A stretch of 64,000 nucleotides of DNA from Heterorhizobium halophytocola (GTDB taxonomy: Bacteria; Pseudomonadota; Alphaproteobacteria; Rhizobiales; Rhizobiaceae). Below, one piece after another: positions 27,385-37,821 of this stretch. Each line of letters begins with the position of its first letter. Positions within the stretch are counted from its first letter, which is position 1. The notes below the pieces were generated by a model that saw only the letters and a list, made by a program, of their open reading frames with translations, was not told the origin of the DNA and made no database searches. Location of the stretch: contig NZ_JAGGJU010000011.1 of the NCBI RefSeq assembly GCF_017873095.1, positions 1 to 64,000 on the forward strand, read 5' to 3'. The translations under genes were made by a program, and so were the position numbers.

Positions 27385-29058
27385 TCAGCGGTCGCCGGCC
27401 AACAGCTTGGCGGCGGCGGCGCGTGCCTCTTCGGTGATCGAGGCGCCGGCGAGCATGCGGGCGATCTCTTCCGTGCGGTGTTCCGGCTCCATGCGGGCGA
27501 CCCGGGTGGCGATCTTGTCCGACGCCTCGTCGGAAGGCCCTTTCGAGATCAGCAGATGGGTTGCGGCGCGCGCGGCCACCTGCGGCGCATGGGTGACGGA
27601 GAGCACCTGGACCTTCTGCGACAGGCGCTGCAGCCGCTGGCCGATGGCATCGGCAACCGCGCCGCCGACACCGGTGTCGATCTCGTCGAAGACAAGTGTC
27701 GGCGCCGAGCCGCGATCGGCGAGCGCCACCTTCAGCGCCAGCAGGAAACGCGACAGTTCGCCGCCGGACGCGACCTTCATGATCGACCCCGGACGGGTGC
27801 CCGGATTGGTCTGGACATGGAATTCGACCGTATCGATCCCCTCGGCGGTGGGGTTCTCCGCATCGGTCGCAAGCTCGACCATGAAACGGGCCCGCTCGAG
27901 CTTCAGCGCCGGCAGTTCGGCCATGACGGCGGCGGCCAGCGCATCGGCGGTGTTGTGCCGCTTTTCAGACAGGCTGGCGGCGCCACTGGCGAATTCCGCC
28001 CTGGTCTCGATCACCGCCTTGTCGAGCACGGCCAGGCGATCCTCGCCGGCGTCGAGCTCGGCCAGATCGCCCACCATCTTTTCGGCCAGCGCCGGCAGGT
28101 CGGTGACCATGACATTATATTTGCGGCCCGCGGCGCGCAGGGCGAACAGCCGCTCCTCGGTGCGCTCCAGCTCGCGCGGGTCGAATTCGGTGCGGCGCAA
28201 CGCCGCCTCGACCTCCATCTGCGCATTGGACAGACTGTCCAGCGCCGCATCCAGCAATTCGACGGTTTCCTCGAGCAGGCCCGGTGCCTCGTGGCTCTTG
28301 CGCTCCAGCCGGCGCACCATCGAGGCGATCAACGGCACGGGCGAGGCATTGCCGTTGAGGAATTCCGAGGCTTCGGAGATGTCGCCGGCAATTCGCTCGG
28401 ATTTCTGCATCCCGGCGCGGCGCTCGGCGAGTTCCTCCTCCTCGCCGTCCTGCGGGCTCAGCGCCTCGAGTTCCTCGACGGCTGCACGCAGGAAATCGGC
28501 CTCGCGGGCGGCCGCCTCGACTCGGGCACGGTGGGCGCGGGCCTGGCGGTCGGCCTCGCGCCAGCGGCGATAGCGTTCGCCGACCTCGGCCGCCTCTTCC
28601 TGCAGGCCGCCAAAGGCATCGAGCAGCAGACGGTGGGCATGGGTGTCGATCAGTGCGCGGTCGTCATGCTGGCCGTGGATTTCGACCAGCGTCTGGCCGG
28701 CGGTGCGCATCAGCTGCACGCTGACCGGCTGGTCGTTGACGAAGGCCTTGGTGCGGCCGTCGGCCGACTGGTTGCGGCGAAAGATCAGGTCGCCGTCGTC
28801 GTCGATGCCGTTGTCGCGCAAAAGCTTGCGGGCGGCATGATCGCCGGCGACGTCGAAGACCGCCGTCACCTGTCCCCGATCGACCCCGTGGCGCACCAGA
28901 CCGCCGTCGCCACGCCCGCCAAGGGCCAGCGACAGACTGTCGAGCAGGATGGATTTGCCCGCGCCCGTCTCGCCGGTCAGCACCGAAAGACCCGCCTCGA
29001 AGGTCAGGTCCAGCCGCTCGATCAAGACGATGTCACGGATCGACAGTTGGACCAGCAT
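27385..29058 (-). CDS. recN: DNA repair protein RecN
   Basis: A 557-residue SMC-like ATPase acting in double-strand break repair. The Walker A motif GETGAGKS is at residues 29-36, a long coiled-coil middle follows, and the C-terminal half has the ABC signature region ASGGELSRFLLALK, Walker B VFDEIDTGVGG and the D-loop/His switch SVTHAPQVAA. The length matches E. coli RecN (553). It begins 32 bp after bamD ends on the same strand, consistent with an lpxC-bamD-recN run. Confidence 0.96.
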   Translation of the reverse strand: MLVQLSIRDIVLIERLDLTFEAGLSVLTGETGAGKSILLDSLSLALGGRGDGGLVRHGVDRGQVTAVFDVAGDHAARKLLRDNGIDDDGDLIFRRNQSADGRTKAFVNDQPVSVQLMRTAGQTLVEIHGQHDDRALIDTHAHRLLLDAFGGLQEEAAEVGERYRRWREADRQARAHRARVEAAAREADFLRAAVEELEALSPQDGEEEELAERRAGMQKSERIAGDISEASEFLNGNASPVPLIASMVRRLERKSHEAPGLLEETVELLDAALDSLSNAQMEVEAALRRTEFDPRELERTEERLFALRAAGRKYNVMVTDLPALAEKMVGDLAELDAGEDRLAVLDKAVIETRAEFASGAASLSEKRHNTADALAAAVMAELPALKLERARFMVELATDAENPTAEGIDTVEFHVQTNPGTRPGSIMKVASGGELSRFLLALKVALADRGSAPTLVFDEIDTGVGGAVADAIGQRLQRLSQKVQVLSVTHAPQVAARAATHLLISKGPSDEASDKIATRVARMEPEHRTEEIARMLAGASITEEARAAAAKLLAGDR

Positions 29059-29090
29059 GGGGCTTCAGGCTCCAGATCGCGTTGCGGGGA

Positions 29091-29942
29091 TCAGGACGAG
29101 CCGAGAACAAGCTTCTTGCCGGCGCGCGAAATCCACGATCCCGCATTCTCACGCGGCTCGACGCCGCCCGACTTCAAGAGCTTGTAGGAATCGGCATACC
29201 ACTTGCTGTCAGGATAGTTGTGGCCGAGAACGGCAGCCGCCGTCTGGGCTTCCTGGACAACGCCCATGGCATAATAGGCCTCGACGAGACGCGCCAAGGC
29301 TTCCTCGATCTGATTGGTGTTGGAATAGTCCTCGACGACCTTGCGGAAGCGCGAGATGGCGGCGAGATATTCCTTGCGTTCCAGATAGTAGCGGCCGACC
29401 TGCATTTCCTTGCCGGCGAGCTGATCGCGGGCAAAGCGGATCTTCGCCTGGGCATCGTCGACATATTGCGAGTCGGGATAGTTATCGACGACGTTCTGCA
29501 TCGCGTCGATGGTCTTTTGCGAATAGCTCTGGTCCTGCGTCACGTCGACGATCTGCTTCCAGTAGGCAAGGCCGATGAGATACTGGACGTAAGCCGAATC
29601 TTCCGAACGCGGATAGAGCTTCATGTAGCGCATGCCGGTGTTGACGGCATCGCCGTTGCGACCGCTGCGATACTTGACGAAGGTGCTCATCACCAGCGAC
29701 TTGCGCGACCAGTCGGAGAAGGGATGCTCGGCATCAACGGCGTCGAACTTGCGCGCCGCCTCGGTCATGTGGCCCGCCTTGATGTTGGCGAGGCCCTGAT
29801 TGTAGAGCGTCTCGGGCGGATCGGTTTCCGCGGCAAGCTTCGTGATGTCGATATCCGGATCGGACTGGCACCCGGCCAGAATGGCCGCGGGTGCCATCAT
29901 CAGGAGGCATACACCGGTAATCCGCGCTGCGTTCTTCACCAT
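29091..29942 (-). CDS. bamD: Outer membrane assembly lipoprotein BamD
   Basis: A 283-residue lipoprotein of the BAM complex, which inserts beta-barrel proteins into the outer membrane. The signal peptide ends in the lipobox LAGC with the lipidated C25. Tetratricopeptide-like helices follow ([69 protein letters not shown]). The family is also called ComL/YfiO. It lies between lpxC and recN on the same strand. Confidence 0.95.
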   Translation of the reverse strand: MVKNAARITGVCLLMMAPAAILAGCQSDPDIDITKLAAETDPPETLYNQGLANIKAGHMTEAARKFDAVDAEHPFSDWSRKSLVMSTFVKYRSGRNGDAVNTGMRYMKLYPRSEDSAYVQYLIGLAYWKQIVDVTQDQSYSQKTIDAMQNVVDNYPDSQYVDDAQAKIRFARDQLAGKEMQVGRYYLERKEYLAAISRFRKVVEDYSNTNQIEEALARLVEAYYAMGVVQEAQTAAAVLGHNYPDSKWYADSYKLLKSGGVEPRENAGSWISRAGKKLVLGSS

Positions 29943-30159
29943 TCTCGACCCTAATTACTGTTCGACGGTACGCTTGCAGCGCCGCCTGTAGTCGTCGCTT
30001 TCACTGGCGGTTCTAGCCATAAATCCAGCATGAGGGCAACGCAATGATGGCGATTTAACGCATTTTTATGGCAAAGGCCGCGTCGCCTTGCGGATTACCC
30101 AGCGGAAACAGCGGCCCTGGCACATTGTGACGGAAAACGAAGGCGTCGCCCCTGCCCGC

Positions 30160-31122
30160 TCAGCCTTCCATGGCCCAGGGCGCGAATTCCGGCGCCGAGA
30201 TGGCGACGAATTCGCGGGCCCGCAACTGCTTGGTCCGGGTGGGCGCCTCGACCACTTCATAGGCGGTCGGATCCGACAGAAGGGCTTTCAGCGCCTGGGC
30301 ATTCATCTTGTGGCCGCCGCGATAGGAACGGTAGCAGCCGATGAACTGCGCGCCGGCCAGCGCCAGGTCGCCGACGGCATCGAGCGTCTTGTGACGGACG
30401 AACTCGTCCTTGTCGTAGCGCAGGCCCTCGATGTTGACGACCGTGTGGTCGTCGGAGATGACGACGGAATTTTCCAGCGACGAGCCGAGCGCGAAGCCGG
30501 CGGCCCACAGCCGCTCCACATCGCGCATGAAGCCGAAGGTGCGGGCGCGCGAAAGCTCGGCCTTGAAGGTCTCGGGCGTCAGTTCGCCCTCCCACTTCTG
30601 GCGGCCGATCAGCGGCGTGTCGAAATCGATCTCGACCTCGAAGCGCGTGCCGTCATGCGGATGGAATTCGGACCAGGACGCGCCGTTTTCGAAGCGGACC
30701 GGCTTGACCACGCGAATATAGCGACGCTTGACGCCGAGATTGCGGATGCCCGCCTGTTCGATGGCATCGATGAAGGGTTCAGAGCTGCCGTCCATGATCG
30801 GCATTTCGGCACCGTCGACTTCGACCAGGAGATTGTCGACGCCGAGGGCGTAGATCGCGGCCATCACATGCTCGATCGTCGCGACCGAACGGGCCGGCGC
30901 CGTGCCAAGTACGGTCGAGAGGTCGGTATTGCCGACCATCGCCGAGACGGCGCGCAGTTCGGTAAAGGTGCCGTCGGCATGGGCGCGCTGGAACACGATG
31001 CCGGTGCCGGCCTCCGCGGGCAGGAAGGTGATGGATACTTCTTGACCCGAATGAACGCCGGTACCCGTGATCGTGACAGGGTTTTCAATGGTGGACTGGA
31101 AACCCAGCAAGCCGATGGCCAT
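30160..31122 (-). CDS. lpxC: UDP-3-O-acyl-N-acetylglucosamine deacetylase
   Basis: A 320-residue zinc amidase catalysing the first committed step of lipid A synthesis. Zinc-binding and catalytic motifs are visible: the His of TIEHVMAAIYALGVDN, the HKTLDAVGDLAL His/Asp pair and the later GGHKMNA His. The start at 31122 (MAIGLLGFQSTIENPV) has a GAAGGTGA site; the extension upstream is not conserved in type. The N-terminal half contains the usual GVHSG motif. A terminator and 268 bp separate it from ftsZ, so it has its own promoter in the AT-rich 31,240-31,330 segment. Confidence 0.96.
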   Translation of the reverse strand: MAIGLLGFQSTIENPVTITGTGVHSGQEVSITFLPAEAGTGIVFQRAHADGTFTELRAVSAMVGNTDLSTVLGTAPARSVATIEHVMAAIYALGVDNLLVEVDGAEMPIMDGSSEPFIDAIEQAGIRNLGVKRRYIRVVKPVRFENGASWSEFHPHDGTRFEVEIDFDTPLIGRQKWEGELTPETFKAELSRARTFGFMRDVERLWAAGFALGSSLENSVVISDDHTVVNIEGLRYDKDEFVRHKTLDAVGDLALAGAQFIGCYRSYRGGHKMNAQALKALLSDPTAYEVVEAPTRTKQLRAREFVAISAPEFAPWAMEG

Positions 31123-31336
31123 AAAATTTTCACCTTCCGATAAGCGCGGCAATCGCTCTTTGTCGCCCGCTGCGCTTGGTAATCCTTGGACCCGCCTGCT
31201 CAAGGGCGAGAGAGTCGCATGTTCCCGTGATAGATACGGTTCCCTCCGCCACAATCCAAATCACTGTTTCTTTCGAATTGTAACGAAACGGCCTTTCTGA
31301 AGTCGGATGTATTTTCAGCAGCTTAAGCTGAAATGC

Positions 31337-31366
31337 GAAAGGCCCGGAGCATGTGCCCGGGCCTTC
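31337..31366 (-). terminator. Hairpin terminator downstream of ftsZ
   Basis: GAAAGGCCCGG and CCGGGCCTTC flank the loop AGCATGTGC on the plus strand. Read on the minus strand the stem is followed by TTTCGCATTT, a weak T tract. It lies 24 bp past the ftsZ stop codon and probably ends the dcw transcript before lpxC. Confidence 0.75.
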
Positions 31367-31389
31367 CGTTACCGATTGGCTCCTGCCTC

Positions 31390-33183
31390 TCAGTTCGACT
31401 GCCGCCGCAAGAATGCGGGGATTTCGAGCTGATCGTCGTCCTGTGCAGAATGCGACGAGGGTACGGCCCGGCCATGATCGTCCAGCTGACCGCGGCGCGG
31501 TGCATAAAGGCTGGCTTCAGGCGACAGCGAACGGCGCTGCTGCGAGGTCGCCGGCGGAGCGGACGTCATGTCGGACTGAACATCACCTTCCTCGGCGTGG
31601 CGTCCGAGAGAATTGGTGATGCGCTTCAGGAGACCCATCGGACCGCGCTCGTCGACAACCGGTGCGGCTGTCTGCTGGGCGCGGCGATCCATTTCGGCGC
31701 GGACGACCGGGGGGAAGTCCTCGACCTTGGGCATGCGGACCGGCTCGAGCGTCGCGGAACCGGCAGGCTCCTGACGAACCGGAGTTTCGATACGAGCCGG
31801 TGCCGGGGCTTCCGCACGCAGCACCGCTGCGGCCGGAGCCGGTGCGGTCATGGCGACGGGGGCCTGGGCAGGCGCGGCAACCGGACGCGGGGCGACCGCT
31901 GCCGGAGCCGGTGCAGGCTCGGGGGCGCGCATCGGAGCAGGCGCTTCGGCGGCCGGCGCAGCAAACAGCTTGCTGGCGGGACGGAAGTTTTCTGCGACCG
32001 GTGCGGCCGGCTTGTCTTCGGACTGCCGCGCGATGGCGAAGTCCAGTTCGCGTTCCATGTCAGCTTCTGCCGAGCGGATCGTTTCGGCGACAGTGTCGAC
32101 CGGCTTTGGTGCCTGCATCGGCGCAGGCTGCACTGCGGCCGGGGCCGAAGCCGCGGCCGCCAAGGGACGGGTAGTCGTCTTGGTGATCTGCTCGTAGGCG
32201 CTCGGCATCGCGCCGTCGGCACGATCGATACCTGTTGCCACGACCGACACGCGGATGATGCCTTCCAGCGATTCGTCGAAGGTGGCGCCGAGGATGATGT
32301 TGGCGTCCGGATCGACTTCCTCGCGGATGCGGGTTGCCGCTTCGTCGACTTCGAACAGGGTCAGGTCGCGACCGCCGGTGATCGAGATCAACAGGCCCTG
32401 CGCGCCCTTCATCGAGGTTTCGTCGAGCAGCGGGTTGGCAATAGCCGCTTCCGCCGCCTGCAGTGCACGGCCTTCGCCGGATGCCTCGCCGGTCCCCATC
32501 ATGGCGCGGCCCATCTCGCGCATCACCGAACGAACGTCGGCGAAGTCGAGGTTGATCAGGCCTTCCTTGACCATCAGGTCGGTGATGCAGGCAACGCCCG
32601 AATAGAGCACCTGGTCGGCCATCGCGAAGGCGTCGGCAAAGGTGGTCTTGTCATTGGCGATCCGGAACAGGTTCTGGTTCGGAATGACGATCAGGGTGTC
32701 GACCGACTTCTGCAGTTCCTCAATGCCCTGTTCGGCCAGACGCATGCGGCGCCCGCCTTCGAAATGGAACGGCTTGGTGACCACGCCGACCGTCAGGATG
32801 CCCTTGTTGCGGGCAGCCTGGGCAACGACGGGGGCCGCACCGGTGCCGGTGCCACCGCCCATGCCGGCGGTGACGAAGCACATATGGGTGCCGTTCAGGT
32901 GATCGATGATCTCGTCGATGCACTCTTCGGCGGCCGCACGGCCGACTTCCGGCTGCGACCCGGCGCCGAGGCCTTCGGTGACGTTGACGCCGAGCTGGAT
33001 GACGCGGGTCGCCTTGGTGATGGTCAGCGCCTGGGCATCGGTGTTGGCAACGACGAAGTCGACGCCTTCGAGGCCCGCGGTGATCATGTTGTTCACGGCA
33101 TTGCCGCCGCCGCCGCCGACACCGAATACGGTGATCCGAGGTTTCAGCTCGGTGATGTCAGGCTTTTGCAATTGTATGGTCAT
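31390..33183 (-). CDS. ftsZ: Cell division GTPase FtsZ
   Basis: A 597-residue tubulin homologue forming the division ring. The core GTPase lies in residues 1-320, with [12 protein letters not shown], the tubulin signature [10 protein letters not shown] and [11 protein letters not shown]. It is followed by an unusually long disordered Ala/Pro-rich linker of about 250 residues and the C-terminal peptide containing [10 protein letters not shown], which binds FtsA. Total length is half as long again as E. coli FtsZ (383), as is typical in Rhizobiales. It lies 95 bp after ftsA on the same strand. Confidence 0.97.
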   Translation of the reverse strand: MTIQLQKPDITELKPRITVFGVGGGGGNAVNNMITAGLEGVDFVVANTDAQALTITKATRVIQLGVNVTEGLGAGSQPEVGRAAAEECIDEIIDHLNGTHMCFVTAGMGGGTGTGAAPVVAQAARNKGILTVGVVTKPFHFEGGRRMRLAEQGIEELQKSVDTLIVIPNQNLFRIANDKTTFADAFAMADQVLYSGVACITDLMVKEGLINLDFADVRSVMREMGRAMMGTGEASGEGRALQAAEAAIANPLLDETSMKGAQGLLISITGGRDLTLFEVDEAATRIREEVDPDANIILGATFDESLEGIIRVSVVATGIDRADGAMPSAYEQITKTTTRPLAAAASAPAAVQPAPMQAPKPVDTVAETIRSAEADMERELDFAIARQSEDKPAAPVAENFRPASKLFAAPAAEAPAPMRAPEPAPAPAAVAPRPVAAPAQAPVAMTAPAPAAAVLRAEAPAPARIETPVRQEPAGSATLEPVRMPKVEDFPPVVRAEMDRRAQQTAAPVVDERGPMGLLKRITNSLGRHAEEGDVQSDMTSAPPATSQQRRSLSPEASLYAPRRGQLDDHGRAVPSSHSAQDDDQLEIPAFLRRQSN

Positions 33184-33278
33184 TTACCTGTTCCTTCTGT
33201 TCCAGACCGTCGCCACGACCGATCTGTTTGCTTCCATTTTCCACCCCGGGCTCCGTTCGGGAGACCCGGGACCGAAAT

Positions 33279-34610
33279 TCAAAAACTTTCCTTCAGCCAC
33301 TGCCCCATCCGGGCCAGACGACCATTGCCCGCCGAAAAGGGCGAGAAGAGGCCGCCCTGCCCTGCATGGGTTTCCAGATCCGCCACCTGCGGGTAGATCA
33401 TCAGCCCGACTGCCGTCGAAAAGGCGGGGCCCTTGGCGGCGACCGGAAGACCGGAAACCCCCATCGGCCGGCCGATCCGGACATTGCGGGCCAGGATGCG
33501 GCGTGCCGCATCGGGAAGCCCTGTGAGCTGGCTTGCACCACCGGTCAGAACCACGCGCTTGCCGACAACCGGGCTGAAACCCGAGGTGTGGATACGGTCG
33601 CGGATCAGTTCCAGCGTTTCGTCGATGCGCGCACCGATGATGCGCGACACCAGGGCCCGCGGCACCTGGCTCGGCTGGTCGCGGTCGTCCTCGCCGATCG
33701 GAAGGACCGGGATGATATCGCGTTCGTCGCCACGGCTGACGATCGCCGAGCCGTGCACGACCTTCAGCCGTTCCGCATCCTCGATGCGGGTCGAAAGACC
33801 GCGTGCCAGGTCGGTGGTCACGTGATGACCGCCCAGATTGACGGCATCGGTATGGATCAGGCGCCCTTCGGCAAAGACCGAGATCGTCGTCGTGCCGCCG
33901 CCCATGTCGATGGCGGCGCAGCCGAGTTCGACCTCGTCGTCGACGAGAGCGGCAAGGCCGCTGGCATAGGGTGTTGCCACGACGCGCTCGACCGACAGGT
34001 GGGCGCGGTTGATGCAGAGTTCGAGATTGCGCAGCGCACCGCGCTCGACGCTGACCATGTGCATGTCGACGCCGAGAACGTCGCCATACATGCCGAGCGG
34101 GTCGCGAATGCCGCGCTCGCCGTCCAGCGCGTAGCCGGTCGGCAGGGAATGCAGCACGGCCCGTTCGCTGTTCTGCGACTGCAGGTTGGCCGCGACCAGA
34201 ACCTTCTTGAGGTCCGTGCCTTCGACTTCCTGGCCACCGAGGTCGATGGTGGCGGTATAGACGTCCGAACCGATGCGACCGGCCGAGACGTTGACGATCA
34301 GGCTCTCGATGGTGAGACCTGCCATGCGCTCGGCGGCATCCACGGCCAGACGAATCACGCTCTCGATGGCGTCGAGATCGGCAATCACGCCGGACTTGAC
34401 GCCGCGCGACCGCTGATGGCCGATGCCGATGATCTCGACCGAATGGGTGCGCCCCGGCAGCACGTCGCTTTCAGGGCGCGGCGTCAGGCGGCCGATCATG
34501 CAGACGACCTTGGTCGAGCCGATGTCGAGCACCGAAACGATATGCGTGCGCTTGGAGGAAAGCGGCCTGGAGCTTGGCGGCGTGCCGCCCTGGGAGCGAA
34601 AGAAACTCAT
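33279..34610 (-). CDS. ftsA: Cell division protein FtsA
   Basis: A 443-residue actin-like ATPase tethering FtsZ to the membrane. The phosphate-1 motif is VLDIGSTKVVCMIG, phosphate-2 is AAIDMGGGTTTISVF, and the adenosine region is VVLTGGASQLTGLPD. The C-terminus MGQWLKESF is the amphipathic membrane-binding helix. Its start codon overlaps the ftsQ stop by 4 bp (ATGA), so the two are translationally coupled. Confidence 0.97.
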   Translation of the reverse strand: MSFFRSQGGTPPSSRPLSSKRTHIVSVLDIGSTKVVCMIGRLTPRPESDVLPGRTHSVEIIGIGHQRSRGVKSGVIADLDAIESVIRLAVDAAERMAGLTIESLIVNVSAGRIGSDVYTATIDLGGQEVEGTDLKKVLVAANLQSQNSERAVLHSLPTGYALDGERGIRDPLGMYGDVLGVDMHMVSVERGALRNLELCINRAHLSVERVVATPYASGLAALVDDEVELGCAAIDMGGGTTTISVFAEGRLIHTDAVNLGGHHVTTDLARGLSTRIEDAERLKVVHGSAIVSRGDERDIIPVLPIGEDDRDQPSQVPRALVSRIIGARIDETLELIRDRIHTSGFSPVVGKRVVLTGGASQLTGLPDAARRILARNVRIGRPMGVSGLPVAAKGPAFSTAVGLMIYPQVADLETHAGQGGLFSPFSAGNGRLARMGQWLKESF

Positions 34611-35524
34611 AATACGTTCTGCCCCGACTTCTTCAGTATCTTCAAACGTTCGGCAACCGCCTTGCCACGGCGTTCCTCGGCTTCCGGCGTCAGGCGGATG
34701 GTGACCCGGTCGGCAAGCCTCAGATCGACGACGGCAATGTCGCGCTCCAGAAGCTGCTGCGAGGCTTCCAGCGCCGCCAGACGGTCCATCGCCGCATCAA
34801 TGTCGTCTTCCGGCAGCTTGACGATGACGCCATTGGCCAGATGCACGTCCCAGCGACGGCTGGCGATGCGCACATAGGCCTTGATCGGCGATGCGATGGC
34901 CGGCCAGTGGGAGAAATCCTTGTCGATCGAACCGGCGGCCGTTTCAGCATCGCGGCCGACGAACAGCGGCAAGGCTGCAAAGCGGTTGTCGCGCAGCGGC
35001 GAAATGACGCTGCCATCCTTCTCGATCAGCGACAGATCCGAACCATGCTGCCAGATCCCGTACGCCTTGCGCTCGTTCAGCATGACCTCGATGGTGCGCG
35101 GATAGACCTTGCGAACCTCTGCCGCCTCGACCCAGGGCATGGCGCTGAGTGCCTTGCGGGCCGCGTCGATGTTGAGCGCCAGAAGCGAGGTCGTGCCGTC
35201 GAGGCCGAGCGTCTGCAGGATGTCGATTTCGGAGGTGTAGTCGTTGCCCGACACCTTGACGTCCTCGATGGCAAAACCGGCAGCAGCCGTCATTGCCTGG
35301 GCAACGGCCTGGCCGTGGCCACCCTGGATGACGCCGACGCCGACGACGAAGGCGCAATAGGCGGCAAACGACACGCGACCGAGCCCGGCCGGCAGCGTCA
35401 CGCGACCGGTCGCCAGACCGACGCCCTGGCGGACAAGCCGGCGCAGCGGACGCGGCAGGACGATGCGCGCATCACCCTTGACCTCATCCCGGCGGCCCGA
35501 ATGGCCGTTACGAACCTTGCCCAT
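34607..35524 (-). CDS. ftsQ: Cell division protein FtsQ
   Basis: A bitopic divisome protein of 305 residues from the ATG at 35524, or 309 from an in-frame GTG at 35536. A basic cytoplasmic tail (about 50 residues, Arg-rich) precedes one membrane helix near AAYCAFVVGVGVI. The periplasmic part has the POTRA domain (FAIEDVKVSGNDYTSEIDIL...) and the FtsQ beta domain ending in LRLADRVTIRLTPEA. The ATG shares a base with the ddlB stop (TGATG), which supports it. It links FtsL/FtsB to the early divisome. Confidence 0.93.
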   Translation of the reverse strand: MGKVRNGHSGRRDEVKGDARIVLPRPLRRLVRQGVGLATGRVTLPAGLGRVSFAAYCAFVVGVGVIQGGHGQAVAQAMTAAAGFAIEDVKVSGNDYTSEIDILQTLGLDGTTSLLALNIDAARKALSAMPWVEAAEVRKVYPRTIEVMLNERKAYGIWQHGSDLSLIEKDGSVISPLRDNRFAALPLFVGRDAETAAGSIDKDFSHWPAIASPIKAYVRIASRRWDVHLANGVIVKLPEDDIDAAMDRLAALEASQQLLERDIAVVDLRLADRVTIRLTPEAEERRGKAVAERLKILKKSGQNVL

Positions 35525-36450
35525 CAACGCATGCACGACGCGTCCTCCACCATCCAGCTGACGAAAGAACCAAAGGAATGGCCAGCTTCGATGGCCATTT
35601 CGGGCAGCAGCGAAGTCGGGGTCATGCCGGGCTGCGTGTTGATTTCGAGCCAGATCAGTTCACCGTCCTCGGACAGGCGATCGTCCAGGCGGAAGTCTGA
35701 GCGACTGACGCCACGGCAGCCGATCACCTCATGCGCCCTGACCGACAAGTCTTGTATTTTTTGGTAAATTTTCGGTGAAATTTCCGCCGGCAAAACATGC
35801 TTCGAGCCGCCTTCGGCATATTTTGCATCATAGTCGTAGAAGTCGTGGCCCTGCGGCACGATCTCGGTCACGCCGAGCGCCTTGCCGTCCATCACGCCGC
35901 AGGTCAGCTCCCGGCCGGCCACATAGCGCTCGACCATCAGCCGCTCGCCGTAGCGCCATTCGGAGGATCCGAGGATCTGCGGCGGATATTCGCGGTCTTC
36001 CGGCACGATGATGATGCCGAAGCTGGACCCTTCAGCGACCGGCTTGACCACGTAAGGCGGCGCGATCGGGTGATCGTTGGTGAATTCGCTACGCATCATG
36101 ATTCGCGCCGGCGCGACCGGAATGCCGGCGCTGGCGGCAACGATCTTCGCCTGCCCCTTGTCCATGGCAAGGGCCGAAGCCAGCACGCCGGAATGGGTGT
36201 AGGGGATCTGCAGATATTCCAGAATGCCCTGAATACGGCCATCTTCGCCGAAAGGGCCATGCAGGGCGTTGAAGGCAACGTCCGGGCGCAGATCGGCGAG
36301 CACCGACGCGACATTGCGATCGACATCGACCCGCGTGACGCGGTAGCCCTCGGCCTCCAGCGCGTCGGCGCAAGGCTTGCCAGATGCCAAGCTGACAGGC
36401 CGCTCGGAGGAAAATCCCCCCATCAGAACCGCGACGTGCTTGCTACCCAT
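35524..36450 (-). CDS. ddlB: D-alanine-D-alanine ligase
   Basis: A 308-residue ATP-grasp ligase making the D-Ala-D-Ala dipeptide that MurF adds to the cell-wall precursor. Visible motifs are [15 protein letters not shown] at the N-terminus, [30 protein letters not shown] (ATP lysine) and the C-terminal metal site [13 protein letters not shown]. It is the first gene of the ddlB-ftsQ-ftsA-ftsZ block, preceded by a 0.4-kb AT-rich gap that should contain a promoter for this half of the dcw cluster. Confidence 0.96.
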   Translation of the reverse strand: MGSKHVAVLMGGFSSERPVSLASGKPCADALEAEGYRVTRVDVDRNVASVLADLRPDVAFNALHGPFGEDGRIQGILEYLQIPYTHSGVLASALAMDKGQAKIVAASAGIPVAPARIMMRSEFTNDHPIAPPYVVKPVAEGSSFGIIIVPEDREYPPQILGSSEWRYGERLMVERYVAGRELTCGVMDGKALGVTEIVPQGHDFYDYDAKYAEGGSKHVLPAEISPKIYQKIQDLSVRAHEVIGCRGVSRSDFRLDDRLSEDGELIWLEINTQPGMTPTSLLPEMAIEAGHSFGSFVSWMVEDASCMR

Positions 36451-36846
36451 GACTGCTCCGGAATGCCGAATGCTATTGCGTTTGACGAAGGGCGGCTTGG
36501 GCGCCTCTTCGCATAAGGTTAGTAAAACAACATTAAGGTTAATGAACCGTTTACTTTCGTTAACCGTCCGCCAAGCAATTGAAAAACATCGCTAAATCGA
36601 GACGACTTCACGCAGCGCTGCAGTTTCGCCGGTCGAATCGGGCCCGTTATAGGGCCGAATCGAGACGGTTTGCGACTGCTGCGCAGGGCGACCGGATACG
36701 GGTCTAGAGGCGGCACCAAGACGTGCCCCTTCAAGATGTTACCGGCGCTGGTTCATTACAGGTCTACAGACGGTCGGACGTCATATCCGCCGTGCCGGGT
36801 AAAGTCCCGGCGTCCGAGCCGCCCGCAGGCGACCGGGACCGGTGGC
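36451..36846. promoter_or_regulatory. AT-rich gap between murB and ddlB, likely internal dcw promoter
   Basis: About 400 bp without a supportable gene. The part at 36,515-36,600 is AT-rich and carries several TTAA strings. TTAA at 36539-36542, seven bases, then TTTA at 36550-36553 is a seven-of-eight match to the CtrA box TTAA-N7-TTAA. In Caulobacter CtrA controls the ftsQA promoter, so a similar input is plausible but unproven, since short AT motifs occur by chance. Confidence 0.4.
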
Positions 36847-37821
36847 TCAGTCCTCGGCCGCGCCGAGGAAAGGCACCACTTCGCGGCCGGGCATGAACGC
36901 GCCCAGTCGCTTGATTTCCCATTCGAGCTTCACGCCCGAATGTTCGAACACCTGCTGGCGGATATTCTCGCCCAGATATTCCAGATCATAACCGGTCGCA
37001 TGGCCCGTGTTGATCATGAAATTGCAATGCAGCGACGACATCTGCGCACCGCCGATCATCAGGCCGCGACCGCCGGCATTGTCGATCAGCTCCCAGGCGG
37101 AATGGCCGGGCGGATTCTTGAAGGTCGAACCGCCGGTCTTTTCCTTGACCGGCTGGACGGTCTCGCGGTGATGCCGCACGGCATCCATGTCGGCACGGAT
37201 CTTGGCCTTGTCTTCCGGAAAGCCCTCGAACACCGCATGGGTGAAGATCAGTCCGGCGGGGGCTGCGGAATGGCGGTAGGAGTAGCCCATTTCCGCCTTC
37301 GACAGTTGCACCGGATTGCCGTCGCGATCGACCGCCTCGACGCAGACCAGCCGCTCGGCCGTGTCGCCGCCATTGGCGCCTGCATTCATCCGGACGGCGC
37401 CGCCGATCGTGCCGGGAATGCCGTAGTAGAAGTGAAAGCCGCCGATGCCGTTATCCATCGCCATGGCGGACACATATTTGTCCGGGCAGATGGCGCCGGC
37501 GCGGATGCGGTTTTCGCCGGCAAGCTCGACCTGTCCGAAACCCTTTGCCGAGAGGCGGATGACGACACCGGCAATGCCGCCATCGCGCACCAGCAGATTG
37601 GAGCCGACGCCGACCACGGTGACCGGCACCTCCTTCGGCAAAAGCTTCAGAAAGGTCTGGAGATCTTCGACATCATGCGGCTGGAACATCAGCTCGGCCA
37701 GGCCGCCGGCCTGGAACCAGGTGACGCGGTCCATCGGTGCGTCCGGTGTCAGGCGCCCCTTCAAAGCGTCCACACCAGAGCCCAGTGATGCCAGCAGTTT
37801 CTGTCCGTCGACCTGTTTCAT
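36847..37821 (-). CDS. murB: UDP-N-acetylenolpyruvoylglucosamine reductase
   Basis: A 324-residue flavoenzyme reducing enolpyruvyl-UDP-GlcNAc to UDP-MurNAc. FAD-binding segments are [15 protein letters not shown] and [16 protein letters not shown]; the catalytic region includes [13 protein letters not shown], where type I enzymes carry the proton-donating Ser, and a C-terminal glutamate. The gene begins directly after murC ends (no intervening base) on the same strand. Confidence 0.96.
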   Translation of the reverse strand: MKQVDGQKLLASLGSGVDALKGRLTPDAPMDRVTWFQAGGLAELMFQPHDVEDLQTFLKLLPKEVPVTVVGVGSNLLVRDGGIAGVVIRLSAKGFGQVELAGENRIRAGAICPDKYVSAMAMDNGIGGFHFYYGIPGTIGGAVRMNAGANGGDTAERLVCVEAVDRDGNPVQLSKAEMGYSYRHSAAPAGLIFTHAVFEGFPEDKAKIRADMDAVRHHRETVQPVKEKTGGSTFKNPPGHSAWELIDNAGGRGLMIGGAQMSSLHCNFMINTGHATGYDLEYLGENIRQQVFEHSGVKLEWEIKRLGAFMPGREVVPFLGAAED

